Below, piece by piece: positions 1-30,019 of a stretch of DNA of 64,000 nucleotides; position 1 is the first letter of the stretch; each line of letters begins with the position of its first letter. Source of the DNA: Cololabis saira. Its lineage: Eukaryota > Chordata > Actinopteri > Beloniformes > Belonidae. The notes beneath the pieces are model-generated. The model worked only from the letters and a program-made list of their open reading frames with translations, was not told the origin of the DNA and ran no database searches. Location of the stretch: assembly GCF_033807715.1 (NCBI RefSeq), contig NC_084601.1, forward strand, positions 14,842,690-14,906,689, read 5' to 3'. The position numbers and the translations under genes were made by a program.

Positions 1-3000
1 ATCTTATTATTGAGCTGTTTTTGTTCTCTTTGGATATAACTTAATGTGTATTATGCTTCCAGATGGTGATTAGCGAATGCATTTTCAAGGTGGAGCCACC
101 TGTCCTTTAACCACTTCAGGTGTGATTACATGGCTTGGCCACTAGATGTCAACCTTGTGTTAAGTTTCCTAGGCGCGGTGTGATTTGTCTGATTGCAAAA
201 GGCTCCATTGTGAAATGTTGGTGGGCATTTTCTAAGAAATTAAAACATTCTGATGACACATTTGCCTTCCCCCATCACTTTTCTTACTCAGGTGAGACAT
301 CAGCATGGAGCTTGATTGAAGATCCATCCGAGAGGACAATTTAATTATCAAACTTCCTAAGTCTACGCTTGGTATAGACCTGAGCCGACCAGCTCTGAGT
401 TCAAAATCAATTTCAGATCTCAACTTCATTTTTCTGTCATCGGCTGTTATACACTTGACAGTCCTGATGCAATTTATATCTGCTTTTCATATGTTTCTGT
501 TTTTGAAGAGTGAGAAAGCCTCGACCTTTGTGTTTCTACAGCAATGCTTGTGGAAGCAGCAGGAGGCAAGAGCATCTCATTATGACAGAAATGACTAGTA
601 GTATAGGTGAGTAATAAATTGTGGTCTTAAAGTTTTACACTTTTATCATGAAAGAAAATGTGTTACATTCTCATCTTGATTCACTTGCAGACACTCGCCA
701 TGACGCTACTATGGTTGGCCCAAGTTTTGTTCAGTCTTGCTCTTGCTCCAAGTAAGCGTGAAGAAAACCTCACAATTAAGAAAAATAATAAACTGCATCC
801 ACTGCATTATGCATGATATTTATGTATACACATTTATGTACATTACACCCTCCTGGAACCTGATCAGTCTGATTAATACTGTTATAAGCATGTACTTAAT
901 ACAACATGTGTATTTTCTTTTTGCAGGTGGATACTAAGTTCCTTCTATCAAAGTTCAGCACCTCTTGTGCAAATGCTCCTGCATGACTCTTAAAGATGTT
1001 TCAGTGGCATCGACACAACTCTTTACAAACATTAGAGGGTTTTTTTATGTCAAGTGTGAGCAAAGAACGCAGCTCTTGCTTCATTCTTTGGTTTTCATTT
1101 TTCCTTCCCTCTTTTTTTGTACAACATGGATTGCCTTTTTCTGTTTGCTACTGGTTTATCAAAGTTGTCGCTCTGGTCTCAGTTAACTCGTGACGGGAAG
1201 AGAGTATTGGAGTACGAGTATCTTAACACTGACAGTTTGTCTTATGAGCTTTATCAAGACGCTATCAATGCACTCATGGCAATATTTATGTATAGTTAAG
1301 ACTTTTTTTCAATCATTATTAATTGTCACTTATTTTTCATTTTACTGGTAAGTAAATTGGGCCTTAAAATGAAATGTAAGCAGTCCATGGTTGAATCTCT
1401 CCTCTCTCTCATTCTGTATTGTTGTTTTTATTCAAGGAAGTCCTGGTTCAAGTTCTGAGTTTTATTTCCATGTAAGACATTCTTACTGTTGTCACTTTGA
1501 ATAATAATGCAAATATATGAAAACTGCAAATTGTGGGGTGTTTTTCTGACTTAATGTGCATGAAATTGAAGTTGAGATGTCATTGTATGAATAGTAATTA
1601 TTATTGTAGGTTGAGGGGGTGAGGTGAGAAAACGAGAGTTTCTCAAAACAAAACCAGTGCCAAGGTGTTTTGCACGATAAGTAAATGTTCACACAATTTC
1701 AATGCCACTGAGCTGTAATTACTTTTGAAGCACAATATACTCTGTATGTTCAGTTTTCCCTCATTCAGGCTACAAATATGAAAACATGCCTACAGTATGT
1801 TTTACCAAGTTTTATTAGGTCTTTCTCATAAGACCATAAATTCACATATTAAGAAGCAAAATGTAGATTGTAGTTACCTGTTTTCATTTATTCATAGTAC
1901 TTTGTCACCTTTCCCAGTGATGTTATGAAATGTTGAGAAACATACCCTGCTCTGCTTTAGACTGTTATCTGTCACAGAAACACCTTCCAGATCAAATCAG
2001 CACAGAATAATTAGTCTTTGACACCAGATAGATTCAAAGTTCGGATTTCTAAAAGTGGGAGCAACATGTATATTGACAATGAGCACTTAATCAGTGAAGT
2101 TAACCTAAAGAACAGAAGGCTTCTTATCTATACCTTAGTCTTGATAATAAGGCACTTCATTCAAATGGGGGCAATAATCACTGCTGCCATGTCTTGGGGC
2201 CCCTCTGGGTTATGCATTCATTCATAGAGATTATACAGAAATAATTCATTAAGTTACAAGGTAAGAACGAGTTGGACGGGTACAAGGGTCAATATACCTT
2301 ATAAGATACAACGCTGTGAGCCTGAAGGTATATTTTTTACTCTTGTGTGACCGTTTTAATTGTTAGACATGTTTGAATATTCTCATTTAACCTTAATAAG
2401 TTGGACTGAAAGTATGTTAAAGTTTTTGTTGTCCCTAAATGTGAAGCCTGGTGCAGCTAATCCTCGCGAGTTATTATTGGAGAGAGCAGGTGCATACGAA
2501 AGAAAATGCAGGTACTTTTCCTGATTATGTGGTTATATGTTTTGTTCATTTTGGTTGCAGGGTATTACACGGGTAAATGTTTTTGGGTGGGTTTTTTTTA
2601 GGTTTTAATGAAAGGAGGTCTCATCTAAAGAACTTACAACTTTCAGAAAGTTTTTTTTCAGATTAAAAAGGAGCACTATCAACAATTAAACTACTGAAAT
2701 TGTCCATTACACCTTTAAAAACAAAAAAAGGACAAAATCAGCACCCTGAATTCTGATTTCATATAAGACTTGCCTCTTTATTCTTCTAATGATATACATT
2801 CTTTCACTGGTTTTACTTTACCTCCAGACAGATTCAAGATTTGCCATCGTGAATCCAACACACCAAAGATTTCTACCAGTTGCAACCTGTAGCTGGGAGA
2901 GGAGTGGTAACAACCAGGACAATGCCAAATATTTGCATCTTAAAGAATTGTGGATGGAGCATAAGAAGACTGCCGGGAACAACATATGTTTAAATATCCC

Positions 3001-5419
3001 CCTTTTGACCTGATTACGTCTGTACAGCTGCCATGTGCTGTCACTTATCAACTTTTTAGAAATGTTAATAATCCAAGAGTACAAAAGAGTTTTGAGCTAA
3101 CCAATTTTACTGCTTAAGTTGTCACTTGAGTGGTTTTTTCTTTTCTTTTTAAGTTAATAACATAAATCAACACAAGTTGCTTTCTAAAAATTACATTTAT
3201 GGACAGTTTATAGAACATTTTTTCAGATAAATAGTGCTTTGTTGTACTAAAAGGAACTTATTTGGCCTCTTGAAACCGTGAGATAAATTGTGTGAATATA
3301 AAATAGTTATTCATCTACAATTTCAAAGCTTTTTAAAACTTGAAATGTTCTGTCAAATATGCACACCATAAGACTGATTTCAAGTGACAATCCACAAAAC
3401 AGCAAAGCAGTTCATAATTGTATTTTAATATGTAGAAACTTCCAAATCCTGTTAAATATATGTACATTTGTATTTCTTAATAGTACTCAGTTACCAAAAT
3501 CATCAATTTAATAAAAAAAATACTTTTAAAACTTAATTTTTCAGTATTTGAGCTACGGACATTAAATGATGGTTATATTTCTAGCAGAAGAAAAATGACT
3601 TAATGCACATATAAGTCAAGAAAAAAATGCTTTTTATTTTATAACCACAACCTAATGTAATAAATACAAAGTGTGAGGACCTTGAAGTTAAAAAAAAGTA
3701 ATGTTTCTCACTTCTTTCAGGCAACAAAACACTACAGACATGGGATGTTTTTTAGTTAAGGGAGAATTATTATCACTATTTACCACAAGTGAGTGTAACC
3801 AATAATCAAGTTTGTAAAAGCAGGAACCTAAACAGCCGAGAAATGTTCCTAGGAGAGGAGCAAAACTCCAGCTAATGCATGGCCGTACAAAGTAACTGCA
3901 ATATATGACTTCAGAAATCCACGTGACTGCATAAAAACACGCTTTCATCAAACTTTTGCAGGCTAAAACCCTCAACAAGGGTAAAAAAAGCTTTCAGCTC
4001 AAGATCAAATAAAATACACATATCAACACATGTTCATTACAAAGGGAATTTTTGGGTGAAATGAGAGAAAATAGTGAATTAAAATGAAAAAGAAATTAAA
4101 TAATTCCACACGCCATTCAAAAAATACAGAGGGCAGGATTTAACCAGACAAAGAAGCCTAAAATAAATACTATATTAAAAATAAAGTGATAGCTGGTGCC
4201 AACAAAATCAAAACAATAGTACGACCGTAGTTGTTTTTTGGTTTGTTTTTGGTTTCCACAGCATTTAAAACAATTTTCACATAACGAAAAAGTGAGGATT
4301 TGTATTTAAAATATCCCAACATTTAAACTATCATTACAGCAGCTATTTTACTCTTTCAATTCACCTTTTTCAACACCAATTTCCAAGATTTTTACATTAG
4401 TCTTTTTTGTTTAAGTGCACGTAACGAGAAAGCAAGAAACGCTTCACACACTTTTCTCGTGTTATCGTTTGTATGCAGCAAAAGTAAATTAAAGATAGTA
4501 TTTTTGGTTTTTGGGGGGGACTGAATATTTTTCCTAGCATGCATTAACTCTGTTTAGACTTCTCTGGGGAGGAAAAAAGGGGGAAATGTTCTCTGGCTGG
4601 TGTTTTCAGAGGGGCACACACCGCCATTTTCTGCTGAGATGAAGGATGTCATCTCACAGCAAAACATAACCTCTTTATCCTCCTTTTCTCCCTTTTTCTT
4701 TGGCTTTTTGGAACCTGCGTGAAAGCACCTTCTCACAAAACAGAAAAGCACAAGCCTGCAGCAGAAACAGCTCCCTAGCAGTCGAGGTTGTGCATCAGTC
4801 AGTGCTGTGCGAGGCTCTTCAACATGGCGTTCACCACCGTGCGCCCTGGCTGTCCGCAGCGGTCACTTCACACGATTTAATGCTCACAACTCAAGTGGGG
4901 AGAAAACATTGTTACGAATCCGAATCACCAAGCGACAAAATAACAAAATACAGTAGTCTCACCGGAAAACAGAATCCCCGGGTAGCCTAATGGGGATTTG
5001 TGAAAGAGTCTTGCACTTGGAGACGTAGACTATGTCTTGGAGTGAGGCCAAAAACGGCTCAAAGTTGGGCTATAAGCTGCGTTTTACTTAAACAATCTAC
5101 ACCCCCTCTCTCTCCTCTCCCTCCTCTCTTTGGAAACATCCACAGCTAAGTTTAAACAGATCGATTTTGTCAGATATTTTCCTCCACTGCCATGAGGCGC
5201 ACAAATCTCTCCACATAGGAAGCAGTCTAAGGCTGAAACTTTATGTCCGTCTTTTTTTTTTTTTTTTTGGGGTTGTTTTTTTGGCCCCCTATGGAATTTG
5301 TCCATAGCGAGGAGTCCTGAGACGGGGCGGGGAGACTTTCTGTACGTTGCTCAGCGATACATTCACCACTCTTCCTGCAGAGCCAGTGCAGACTCCCTCT
5401 CCCCCCTCTCTCTCTCTCT

Positions 5420-5469
<50 letters not shown>

Positions 5470-5600
5470 CAGAAGACACAGGCTGCAGCCATGCATCAGT
5501 TCATTTAAGCCGACAGAGCCGAGAGCTCACATGGCTGCTGTCTATATGTTCAGCAAAGCAGCAGCAGCAGCCCCACATGTAACATGCTATTCAACAGGCA
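1..5600. other. Unassigned AT-rich flank with candidate exons
   Basis: No protein could be recognised here on either strand. The DNA is AT-rich with many short homopolymers and looks like introns, a long 3'UTR or intergenic sequence. In humans TRA2A lies upstream of IGF2BP3 in the same orientation, but no Tra2 RRM or RS coding sequence is visible. The only gene-like signals are the splice-bounded segments at 542-606, 691-751 and 927 onward, plus a possible terminal exon after the acceptor at about 290, open to a TAA at 342-344. A (CA)n run lies at about 5420-5467 next to a CT-rich tract. Nothing else between 1000 and 5400 is supportable. Confidence 0.5.
542..993 (+). other. Three candidate in-frame exons of an unknown transcript
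   Basis: Segment 542-606 lies between a TTTCTACAG acceptor and a GTGAGT donor. Segment 691-751 lies between TTCACTTGCAG and GTAAGC. A third segment begins at 927 after TTTCTTTTTGCAG. Their phases are compatible: joined in that order, one frame stays open through all three and stops at TAA 991-993, giving a serine- and cysteine-rich tail of about 60 residues. I do not recognise the protein. They could be the last exons of a gene lying left of the window, spliced 3'UTR exons, or chance. Lengths of 65 and 61 nt are normal for vertebrate internal exons. Confidence 0.3.
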
Positions 5601-5989
5601 GAAGGGACATTTACATCGAGCTCCCAACAAGAGTGTTTGTTTCACTCTTTGATTGTCAGTGGAAATCATTAAAACCCCAATAAAATACCTATTTGATAAT
5701 TATGTAAAAAAAATGTATGAGCTAAACTGGGCCAACGGGAAGCGCCTTCGCCCCCTAAATTACTTTTATATCTTCTTTCAGAAGGGAAATATAGAAAAAA
5801 AAACTGACTGAAAACATTTTTAAAAACTTTAGCAGTTGAATCTTCAAACAAATTATAAGACAAACTAAAGTTGGTATGAAGTTGTTTTAGAAATGATTTA
5901 AGGAGTACATTTTACTCTGTTTTCAGTTCCTCTTTTTATCTGAGTGTCCCAGAAATGTAAAGGAAACGTAAACTTCCCGAAAAAAGTGG

Positions 5990-6270
5990 AGAAACCGTTA
6001 GAAAAAGCGGCTCGGATTTGGCAGCGGGCTCGTGTTTCGTTACATCTTGATGCTTTATGACAAAGCCGAGCAGAGGAACATGAGAGAAATGCATATTTGG
6101 CGCGCTGATTCATATAGAAATGTCGAGCCGGGGAGCCAATGAATGAGCGCGCCGAGCCCGAGCCAGCAGCTGTAGTACTGAGCGGCGCCGCGGCGCGCTG
6201 ATTGGTCGAGCGGCTCGGCCAATCAGCGCGCCCGGTGTGTTTGCTCAGCAGCAGAGGAGTAGAGCCGCTG
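5990..6270. promoter_or_regulatory. CpG-rich block with three CCAAT boxes
   Basis: Local GC and CpG content rise sharply against AT-rich flanks. A CCAAT box sits at 6136-6140 on the plus strand. A near-perfect palindrome at 6192-6232 holds an ATTGG at 6201-6205 and a CCAAT at 6219-6223. CCAAT boxes in CpG islands are the classic binding site of NF-Y. The two palindrome boxes face opposite ways, as in bidirectional promoters. No coding exon is identified close by on either side, so the target is unknown. It could be an upstream promoter of igf2bp3, 2.5 kb before the start codon, or the promoter of a transcript running left. Confidence 0.5.
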
Positions 6271-6276
6271 CAGGCT

Positions 6277-6374
6277 GATTTATGGTTCCGCGTTACAGTG
6301 ACGCAGAGCCTACGCCGTAGGCCGCGTAACCTACGCCGTACCTTACGGCGTCGATTTAACGCAGGGGCATAATT
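6277..6374. mobile_element. Short inverted-repeat DNA element (MITE-like), 98 bp
   Basis: The left end reads GATTTATGGTTCCGCGTTA. The right end, read in reverse complement, is AATTATGCCCCTGCGTTA, an imperfect terminal inverted repeat. Identical 6-bp copies of CAGGCT flank it at 6271-6276 and 6375-6380. The interior is made of repeated CTACGCCGTA-type units in both orientations, which I recall from dispersed teleost repeats. It is too short to encode anything. The superfamily cannot be fixed because the flanking duplication is 6 bp rather than a clear 8 bp. Confidence 0.5.
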
Positions 6375-6824
6375 CAGGCTTGAGACAGCCATGTCCCCCA
6401 GTCTGAGCCAGTGGCTGAAGGGCCCCACTAAAGCCACGCACCCTTTGTAACCTGTCTTACGTGAACATGCCCACCTAGGTCTGTTCATGAACGAGCAGAA
6501 CTGTAATCTCAGCTCAAAACAGCCCTTTTAGCAGAGGCAGAGGCACGGGCTGCAGACAATGAAAGGCATCTAAGCTTTGTATTTTCTTTTAATAATAGGT
6601 CTCTTAAACCAGTTTTTCAAAACTGATACAGCAAATAGGCTGATTGGCTTACAAGTCTGACAAAAGTATTTGAACTGGAGGATCATGCCATCAAATATCA
6701 TGCTTTTATCTAACAAATGCATTTTAACTTTTTACTTTATAGCTGCAGGTCATACTTATATTTTAAACTTGAGGACAAATCAGTGTTAAAGTGTCCTGTT
6801 TATACTCATACTGAATGAATGAAG

Positions 6825-6990
6825 TTTGAAGTTTATTCAGTCATTGCAACACAAAATAACACCAAAAAAACATTGTACACAGCATTAACTTTTCATACAA
6901 AACCAAAAAATTGTGTTGAACAATACAATAATACAATAACAATACAATACTCGAGTCAAAATAACTTGTTAGACATTACACACATTTCTT
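6825..6990. repeat. Possible retrotransposon 3' tail, reverse orientation
   Basis: A stretch starting with GAATGAATGAAG and TTTATTCAGTCATTGCAAC, followed by A/C-rich ACAATACAATAATAC repeats, resembles the reverse complement of fish LINE 3' ends that terminate in AATAAA plus simple repeats. No coding domain remains. This rests on resemblance only. Confidence 0.3.
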
Positions 6991-6999
6991 TCTAACTAA

Positions 7000-8240
7000 A
7001 GTAAACAGAATAACAATGGACTGGACTCAGCATTGCTTAAATATACATTTTAAGAGATGCAGTAAGTAATAATTTACCAGCACAACAACAAATAACTCAG
7101 GGGGATGGGATTTATTCACGTCAGTCTTGGGAAATCTATATTGCCCTTTAGGATTGGAGCCAGAGTCGAGCATAACCTGGGTTTACATTCCCTGGGATCT
7201 TTGCAGGAAAGCTCTCCTCGAACTAGATGTGGTCCTGTTACCGTCAACAGGTTAAATGTGCGCCTACTTATCCTGTTAACACGTATCTGCAGCTCGACCT
7301 AAACGCTTCAACTTTCCACACCCTGCTTATGATTTACAAAAGATCCTATTGACAGTTGTGTAATGTTTCAGACATGCATTCTACACGTGATTGAGCTGCG
7401 TTGTGCTTTCCATGGGACGCTAGGGGCACATTGCTGTGGGAGACCCCTCCCTCCTTCAGTACATTCAAATCCCTGCCTTAGGTATAGCAGAGAGGATTCG
7501 CCATGTGTGTTCGGGCAGCATGGTTTCCTCCTTGTGACAAACCAGAGGCACAAATGAGCATATTTTCCTTCAAAAAGTACCAGGAAAGGATCCGCAACGC
7601 CCAAATGTAACCCCAAAAAATATTATTTTGGTGCGGCGGCGAGTAAATGTGGCCTGCTGTTGGAGTTTGAGCCGTGGATCAGAGAAGGCATGGCTCCACG
7701 CTTGCTGGAAAAGATGGATGCCGTCATGTGGACGGCAGTAGGCTACGTGTCATTCACGCATTGCGTAGGGGGCCCAAGGAGCGGCCCTGCCTGTGGCCGG
7801 CGTATTTGTGATGATATGTACCACATATGCAATTTAACAATGTAAGTTAGTGCAACATCATTTTTGAATGGCCACACCCCCCTTTCCCTTCAACTGTGTC
7901 ATCAGTATAGCGCACTGTGCACGGCCGTGCGCACAAGCCCCGGCCATATCAGCGTCTCCATGCTGCGGGCGTGCGTGTGCGCACTGCCGCTTTACTATTC
8001 CTCAACTGACCAATGAGAGTCGAGGCTTTGCAGAGAAAGGCACACAAATGTGATTCTCGTAAAGATACACTAGTTTCTCACGGACTCCCTTTACACACAT
8101 AGTTGGCGAGTTTTTCCACCCCCCACAACACCCACCCCCACCCCCCCCAATCCACTCTTCCCTTCCTTTTTTCCCCTCCACTCCCCCTTTGCTGTCCCCA
8201 CCCCAGATTCTCGTGCAATTTTCCCCAATCCCAAACACTT
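7000..8240. other. Unassigned igf2bp3 upstream region
   Basis: No gene or clear repeat is visible. The stretch 7620-8060 is moderately GC-rich with several CpG, including a CCAAT at about 8010. From 8110 to 8200 the plus strand is strongly pyrimidine-rich (C and T runs), a polypurine-polypyrimidine tract often seen near vertebrate promoters. Confidence 0.4.
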
Positions 8241-25943
<17,703 letters not shown>

Positions 25944-26827
25944 CGATCCAGTAGATCTGGAGGAATGGTGACTGAATCCGTCAGAAGACTTCAGACGGAC
26001 GAATGCAGAGTCGGAGGGGGAGGGAGAAGATGGCGGTGGGTCCGAATGCTCATCTCAGGGGTCAGTGGTTATCAGAACCAAATCAAACATCCACCCCTCC
26101 TTGCACGATGAACTTTCAAGTGTGGCAAACAAGACCTTGCACCTCTAGTGCCACCCACTTCACGTCTCTGCATTGTGAGAAAGTACTTTTGGGGGCTCCA
26201 CCAACATCACCTGCCCTCAGATGTATGCACACCTTGACTGCCCCCCCCCCCTCACGGGTGTGGTTGTTTTTTGTTTTATTTTGTTTATCTTTAAAAAAAA
26301 AAAAAAACACTAGAAACACAGGAAAAAAAAAGGACCCCCTCTATCACCTCCTTGGTACTTCAAACATGACGAGATGTTTTGGTTGACTTCAGATGTTTGT
26401 TTTTTTTTTTTTTCTTTTTTTTTTTCTTTAGTTTTTGGCGTTTAATTGGTAAAACTTACTCCTGATTTTTCTGTTGAAAGGAAAAGGCATTGCCAGGTCC
26501 GAGTCGGACCAGGAGAGAGGTTTATTTGGGGGGGGGGGGGAGGGTTGGCTCTGGTTGGGTGGGCCATGTTTGGGGAAAAGATTCTTGTTTTAGGACGGGA
26601 TCCCTGAAAGGGTGGATTATATTGGGCGTCCTGCCCTTGTAAGGATAGTGGCATTTTAAAAAAAAAAAAGAAAAAAAATTCGGATGCATTTTATAGATAG
26701 ACCTATATAGATTAAAATATATATATAAATATATTTAGAGAGGGCAGCACTACAGCTGACACTTAAAGAAATGGTGCCGAACTGCTGCTGCCCAGAAAAA
26801 AAACAATTTAATATGCATTTTACGTAA

Positions 26828-26835
26828 CTACCTCA
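26828..26835 (+). promoter_or_regulatory. let-7 seed match (8-mer) in igf2bp3 3'UTR
   Basis: CTACCTCA is a full 8-mer complement to the let-7 seed. A second match, TACCTCA, lies at 26844-26850. Confidence 0.65.
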
Positions 26836-27061
26836 GGATTTAGTACCTCAGAAGAGAAAAATGATTATATATATATGGGAAAATGTTCCTTTTTTATTTT
26901 GCTTTTGTGGTATTTTGTATACTTTATAAAGCTGATAGTCTTTTGAACATTTTTATTTTTTTAAGAAAATTTAAAATTTGGTCAGCTGCCAACTGACCTT
27001 GCCTTCAACTCTGGTGCTTTAGGTGGCGTTGTACATGTGTATGTGTGACTTGAGATGACCC

Positions 27062-27084
27062 TGTACATAAAGTCTTTGTACATA
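27062..27084 (+). promoter_or_regulatory. Two Pumilio response elements in igf2bp3 3'UTR
   Basis: TGTACATA occurs at 27062-27069 and again at 27077-27084, with starts 15 nt apart. Both fit the PUM consensus TGTANATA exactly. Confidence 0.6.
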
Positions 27085-27901
27085 GAGGCCCCGGAGCGAG
27101 AGTTGGCGCCCCCTCAGCTGGCGGCTGACAGGAGTATCAGAATTGCCTCAGTTCCCCCGCCCCCCCCTGAGGGTCCACCATCTTCTTGAAGCGGGGGGAG
27201 AAAAAAAAAGTACAAATCATTAGACATGCAACTAATGCCAACATGCATCTTTTCAGCAATGCCATTTAGTTTTGAGATTGAATTTGAGAATTTCCTTTCT
27301 TCCCTCTCGAGGGCTGTAGTCAGGGTGCTGCGGCGCAGACTCCACTGGGTCCTCCCTCAGCTGTGCAGTCAGCAGTGCTGCTTTTTCTTTTCTTCTTCTC
27401 CCCCTTTGGGGTCTGTTCTATTCCCATGTCATCTGCCACCTTCTTTACAAAGCTGTTTTGGCAAGGTCCGAGTCCAACTGGGGTTTAATTTTCATTTTTT
27501 GCTGGTGCCGAGTGGCTCTCGCAGCCTGGCCGTCAAGTCAACATTAACGTCATTCACTGCATGGTGAGGATAGGGGGAGTCACACTGATGGATGCAATTT
27601 TTTTTTTCTTTTTTTTTTCTTTGCGTTTTATTTTTAGAAAAATGAAATTCTCTGTAACCCACAAATGTAACTAGAAGCTTTTTCTTTTTTTTTTTTCTTT
27701 TTTTTTTTCTTTTCATGCAGGGAAAAAGAGCCGGAAATGGCACACAAAATGGTGAATGAACATTGACTTGGAGGGTCAGAAAAAAAGAGAGGAATCCAAA
27801 ACCTAAATATATAGTTTTCATTTGTTTCCATGGCGAATGTAAATATGTTGATTGTGGTAAAAGTGCTTGAGTGTATCCATGCTTCCACAGTAGAACGCCG
27901 T

Positions 27902-27909
27902 CTACCTCA
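27902..27909 (+). promoter_or_regulatory. let-7 seed match (8-mer) in igf2bp3 3'UTR
   Basis: CTACCTCA 8-mer. Further matches are TACCTCA at 27979-27985 and CTACCTC at 28149-28155, so five sites lie within about 1.3 kb. Confidence 0.65.
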
Positions 27910-28840
27910 GCTGAGGGGGTAGGGGTGGTTGTGGTCTAGCACTTCACCCCGCCCCCACTGAGCGCCAGCGCGCACCAATACCTCAGCCCCCCCCCCCCCA
28001 AAAACACTTCTACCTGGGCGCGCCTTCCTAACACCACGCTTAACTGAGGGGCACAAGTGATAACTTCAAATTATCCCAAGATGTCTTCAAGTCCCTGTGT
28101 CCTTCCCGCCGACCCCCCCCCCTCCCCTCCCCAGCTTTTTGTTTTGATCTACCTCTTTAGACGAATATTTGAAGTGGAGGCATTCTTCTGTTAGGATCTC
28201 TCTCCGCCACCCCCCAAACACAAACTTTTACACATCCCCATTTTTCTCTGAATAAGAATTAAAACTTTAATCAACTCTTTAGAACGTAAAGGAAAAGAAT
28301 TGAAAGTGATCAAAATATATTTTGCCAATGTTCATATAGGTATATAGGCTATTCCCTTTTGGCTTTATTGAAATGTTACTTTCTGCTTTCTATTTTTGGT
28401 GGTGTGGTTTACACATTTGACTTCTTGCTTGGGTTTTTTTTTTTTTTTTTTTTTTGAATAAAAGGTCAAATCATGTGTTTCATTTTGCCATTTGATAAAA
28501 GAAAAATACAGTAAACGGCCTGCCCTTTTTTTTCCACATTTGTAAGACTTCCAAATAAAATCCAGTTTTAGTTTTTTCTCCTTTTTCGTCTTTCTTGGAT
28601 GCTACGCGATGCTGATTTGATAGCTGTTTTCTTCTGTTAGTGTTTCTTGGCTGTGTAACGTGGAACATCCTTTTTGACACGGGACAGATTTGAGGGACTG
28701 AATTATATGGAAAAGTGATTTAATGTCGGCATGCTTACCCCCACCCCCCCCCCAATGCTTGTGCCCCTCCACCTACCCCTCACACACACAGCTCCACTTG
28801 TCAAATGCCTCTAAATAAAAACATGAAAGCTTCAACTCCA

Positions 28841-29568
28841 TTGCCTCTTTTCTTTTTCCACAAGGCAGAGCAGCTCCTTTACTTGGGTGGACCAGTTGCA
28901 GCTTGACTGGACTGAAGTCCAACCACGTTGATTTCTGTTATACCTTGCAGCAGGGAGATGTATTTACTTTTTAAAAACAAATTTAATATTCCGCTGGTTT
29001 TTACACTTGTCGCTCAGATGGCACAAGACTGATGTGAACTGGCAGCATGCTTTAAAAAAACAAAACAAATCACTTTTTATGAGCACATTTGTCCCAAAGA
29101 CCGTGGTCACATGGAGCATCTGAGCTCCCAGCAACAGTGAAACAAGCTTGGCCTTTTTTTTTTATATATATTGTAAATCTGGTTTTTCATCTTTCCCCTC
29201 GCTACGACCACACCCCTTGTGTTGGTGACTGCTTTTCAGCACGCTCTTGTCTCCTTTCCTCCCATCTTGGCTCTTTCAGTCGTGGGTGGGAGAGATCGGG
29301 AGCTGAGATGCATAGATACAGGACCTGGAAGCGTTGAGCAACAAATTTTTTTTTTTTTTTTTTTTTTTTTCTCAAAGGGATGTCAAAATATATACTGCTG
29401 GCAGAGGCTCGTGGTTTGAAAAGACTTCTGAAAAGAAGTTGGTCCTCCTGCTCAGTTGGAGGAAAGAAGACAAACTGACATTAAATTAAAATCATTTACA
29501 TGGAAAGTAACGTTCTGTAAATCAGTGCAGGGACTATTAGTCGACAACCTTTTTATTAGAAATTTCCA

Positions 29569-29599
<31 letters not shown>

Positions 29600-30019
29600 C
29601 TTTTTCTTTTGACCTTAGTTAAAGATTAATCTTAATTCACTCAGCTAACGAACATGCATGCCTTTCTAATGGATTCACTGAAGACATTTTATTCATCATG
29701 GCGCGAGGAACAGCAGGGACAACTGCTGAGTTCCTTGGCAAAAATGTACAAAGATTTATTTCAAGCAGACATGCTTTTTTTTCACATGATTTCAACACAA
29801 TTAACTTCCTCTTTAGTAGATTACTTTCTGAATCATAAATTGCTGTAGCGTTAGCCTTTGGAGCAGACACAAACAAAATATTAGTATTAGTACTAATAGT
29901 TATGCTCTTTGTAAATGTAATTATTTAGCTGTTGCTTTCATTTGCTTAATAAAATCATGACTCTTTCCCGCCCCCACAAAAAAAGACCTAGAAAGGGAAT
30001 CAGTTTGTTGCTCAAAGAA
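28841..30019. other. igf2bp3-gpnmb tail-to-tail interval
   Basis: No coding sequence is seen. The right part should be the gpnmb 3'UTR: on the minus strand AATAAA signals fall at 29755-29760 and 29688-29693. Long T runs lie at 29347-29370 and 29572-29599. MALSU1, which occupies this place in mammals, is not detectable. Confidence 0.5.

Larger units (their letters stand above)
25944..28840 (+). other. igf2bp3: igf2bp3 3'UTR
   Basis: After the TAA there is about 2.9 kb of non-coding sequence with many T and A runs. AATAAA signals lie at 28457-28462, 28554-28559 and 28814-28819; the last is followed by a T-rich stretch and probably marks the distal end. The region holds five let-7 seed matches (26828-28155) and two Pumilio motifs (27062-27084). 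Long regulated 3'UTRs are known for IGF2BP genes. The exact end is not certain. Confidence 0.7.

Noticed and set aside
5898..6488. Minus-strand open frame of 196 codons
   Set aside because: It spans the CpG block, the palindrome and the 98-bp inverted-repeat element. It has no recognisable domain and its Arg/Ser-rich composition follows from GC content.
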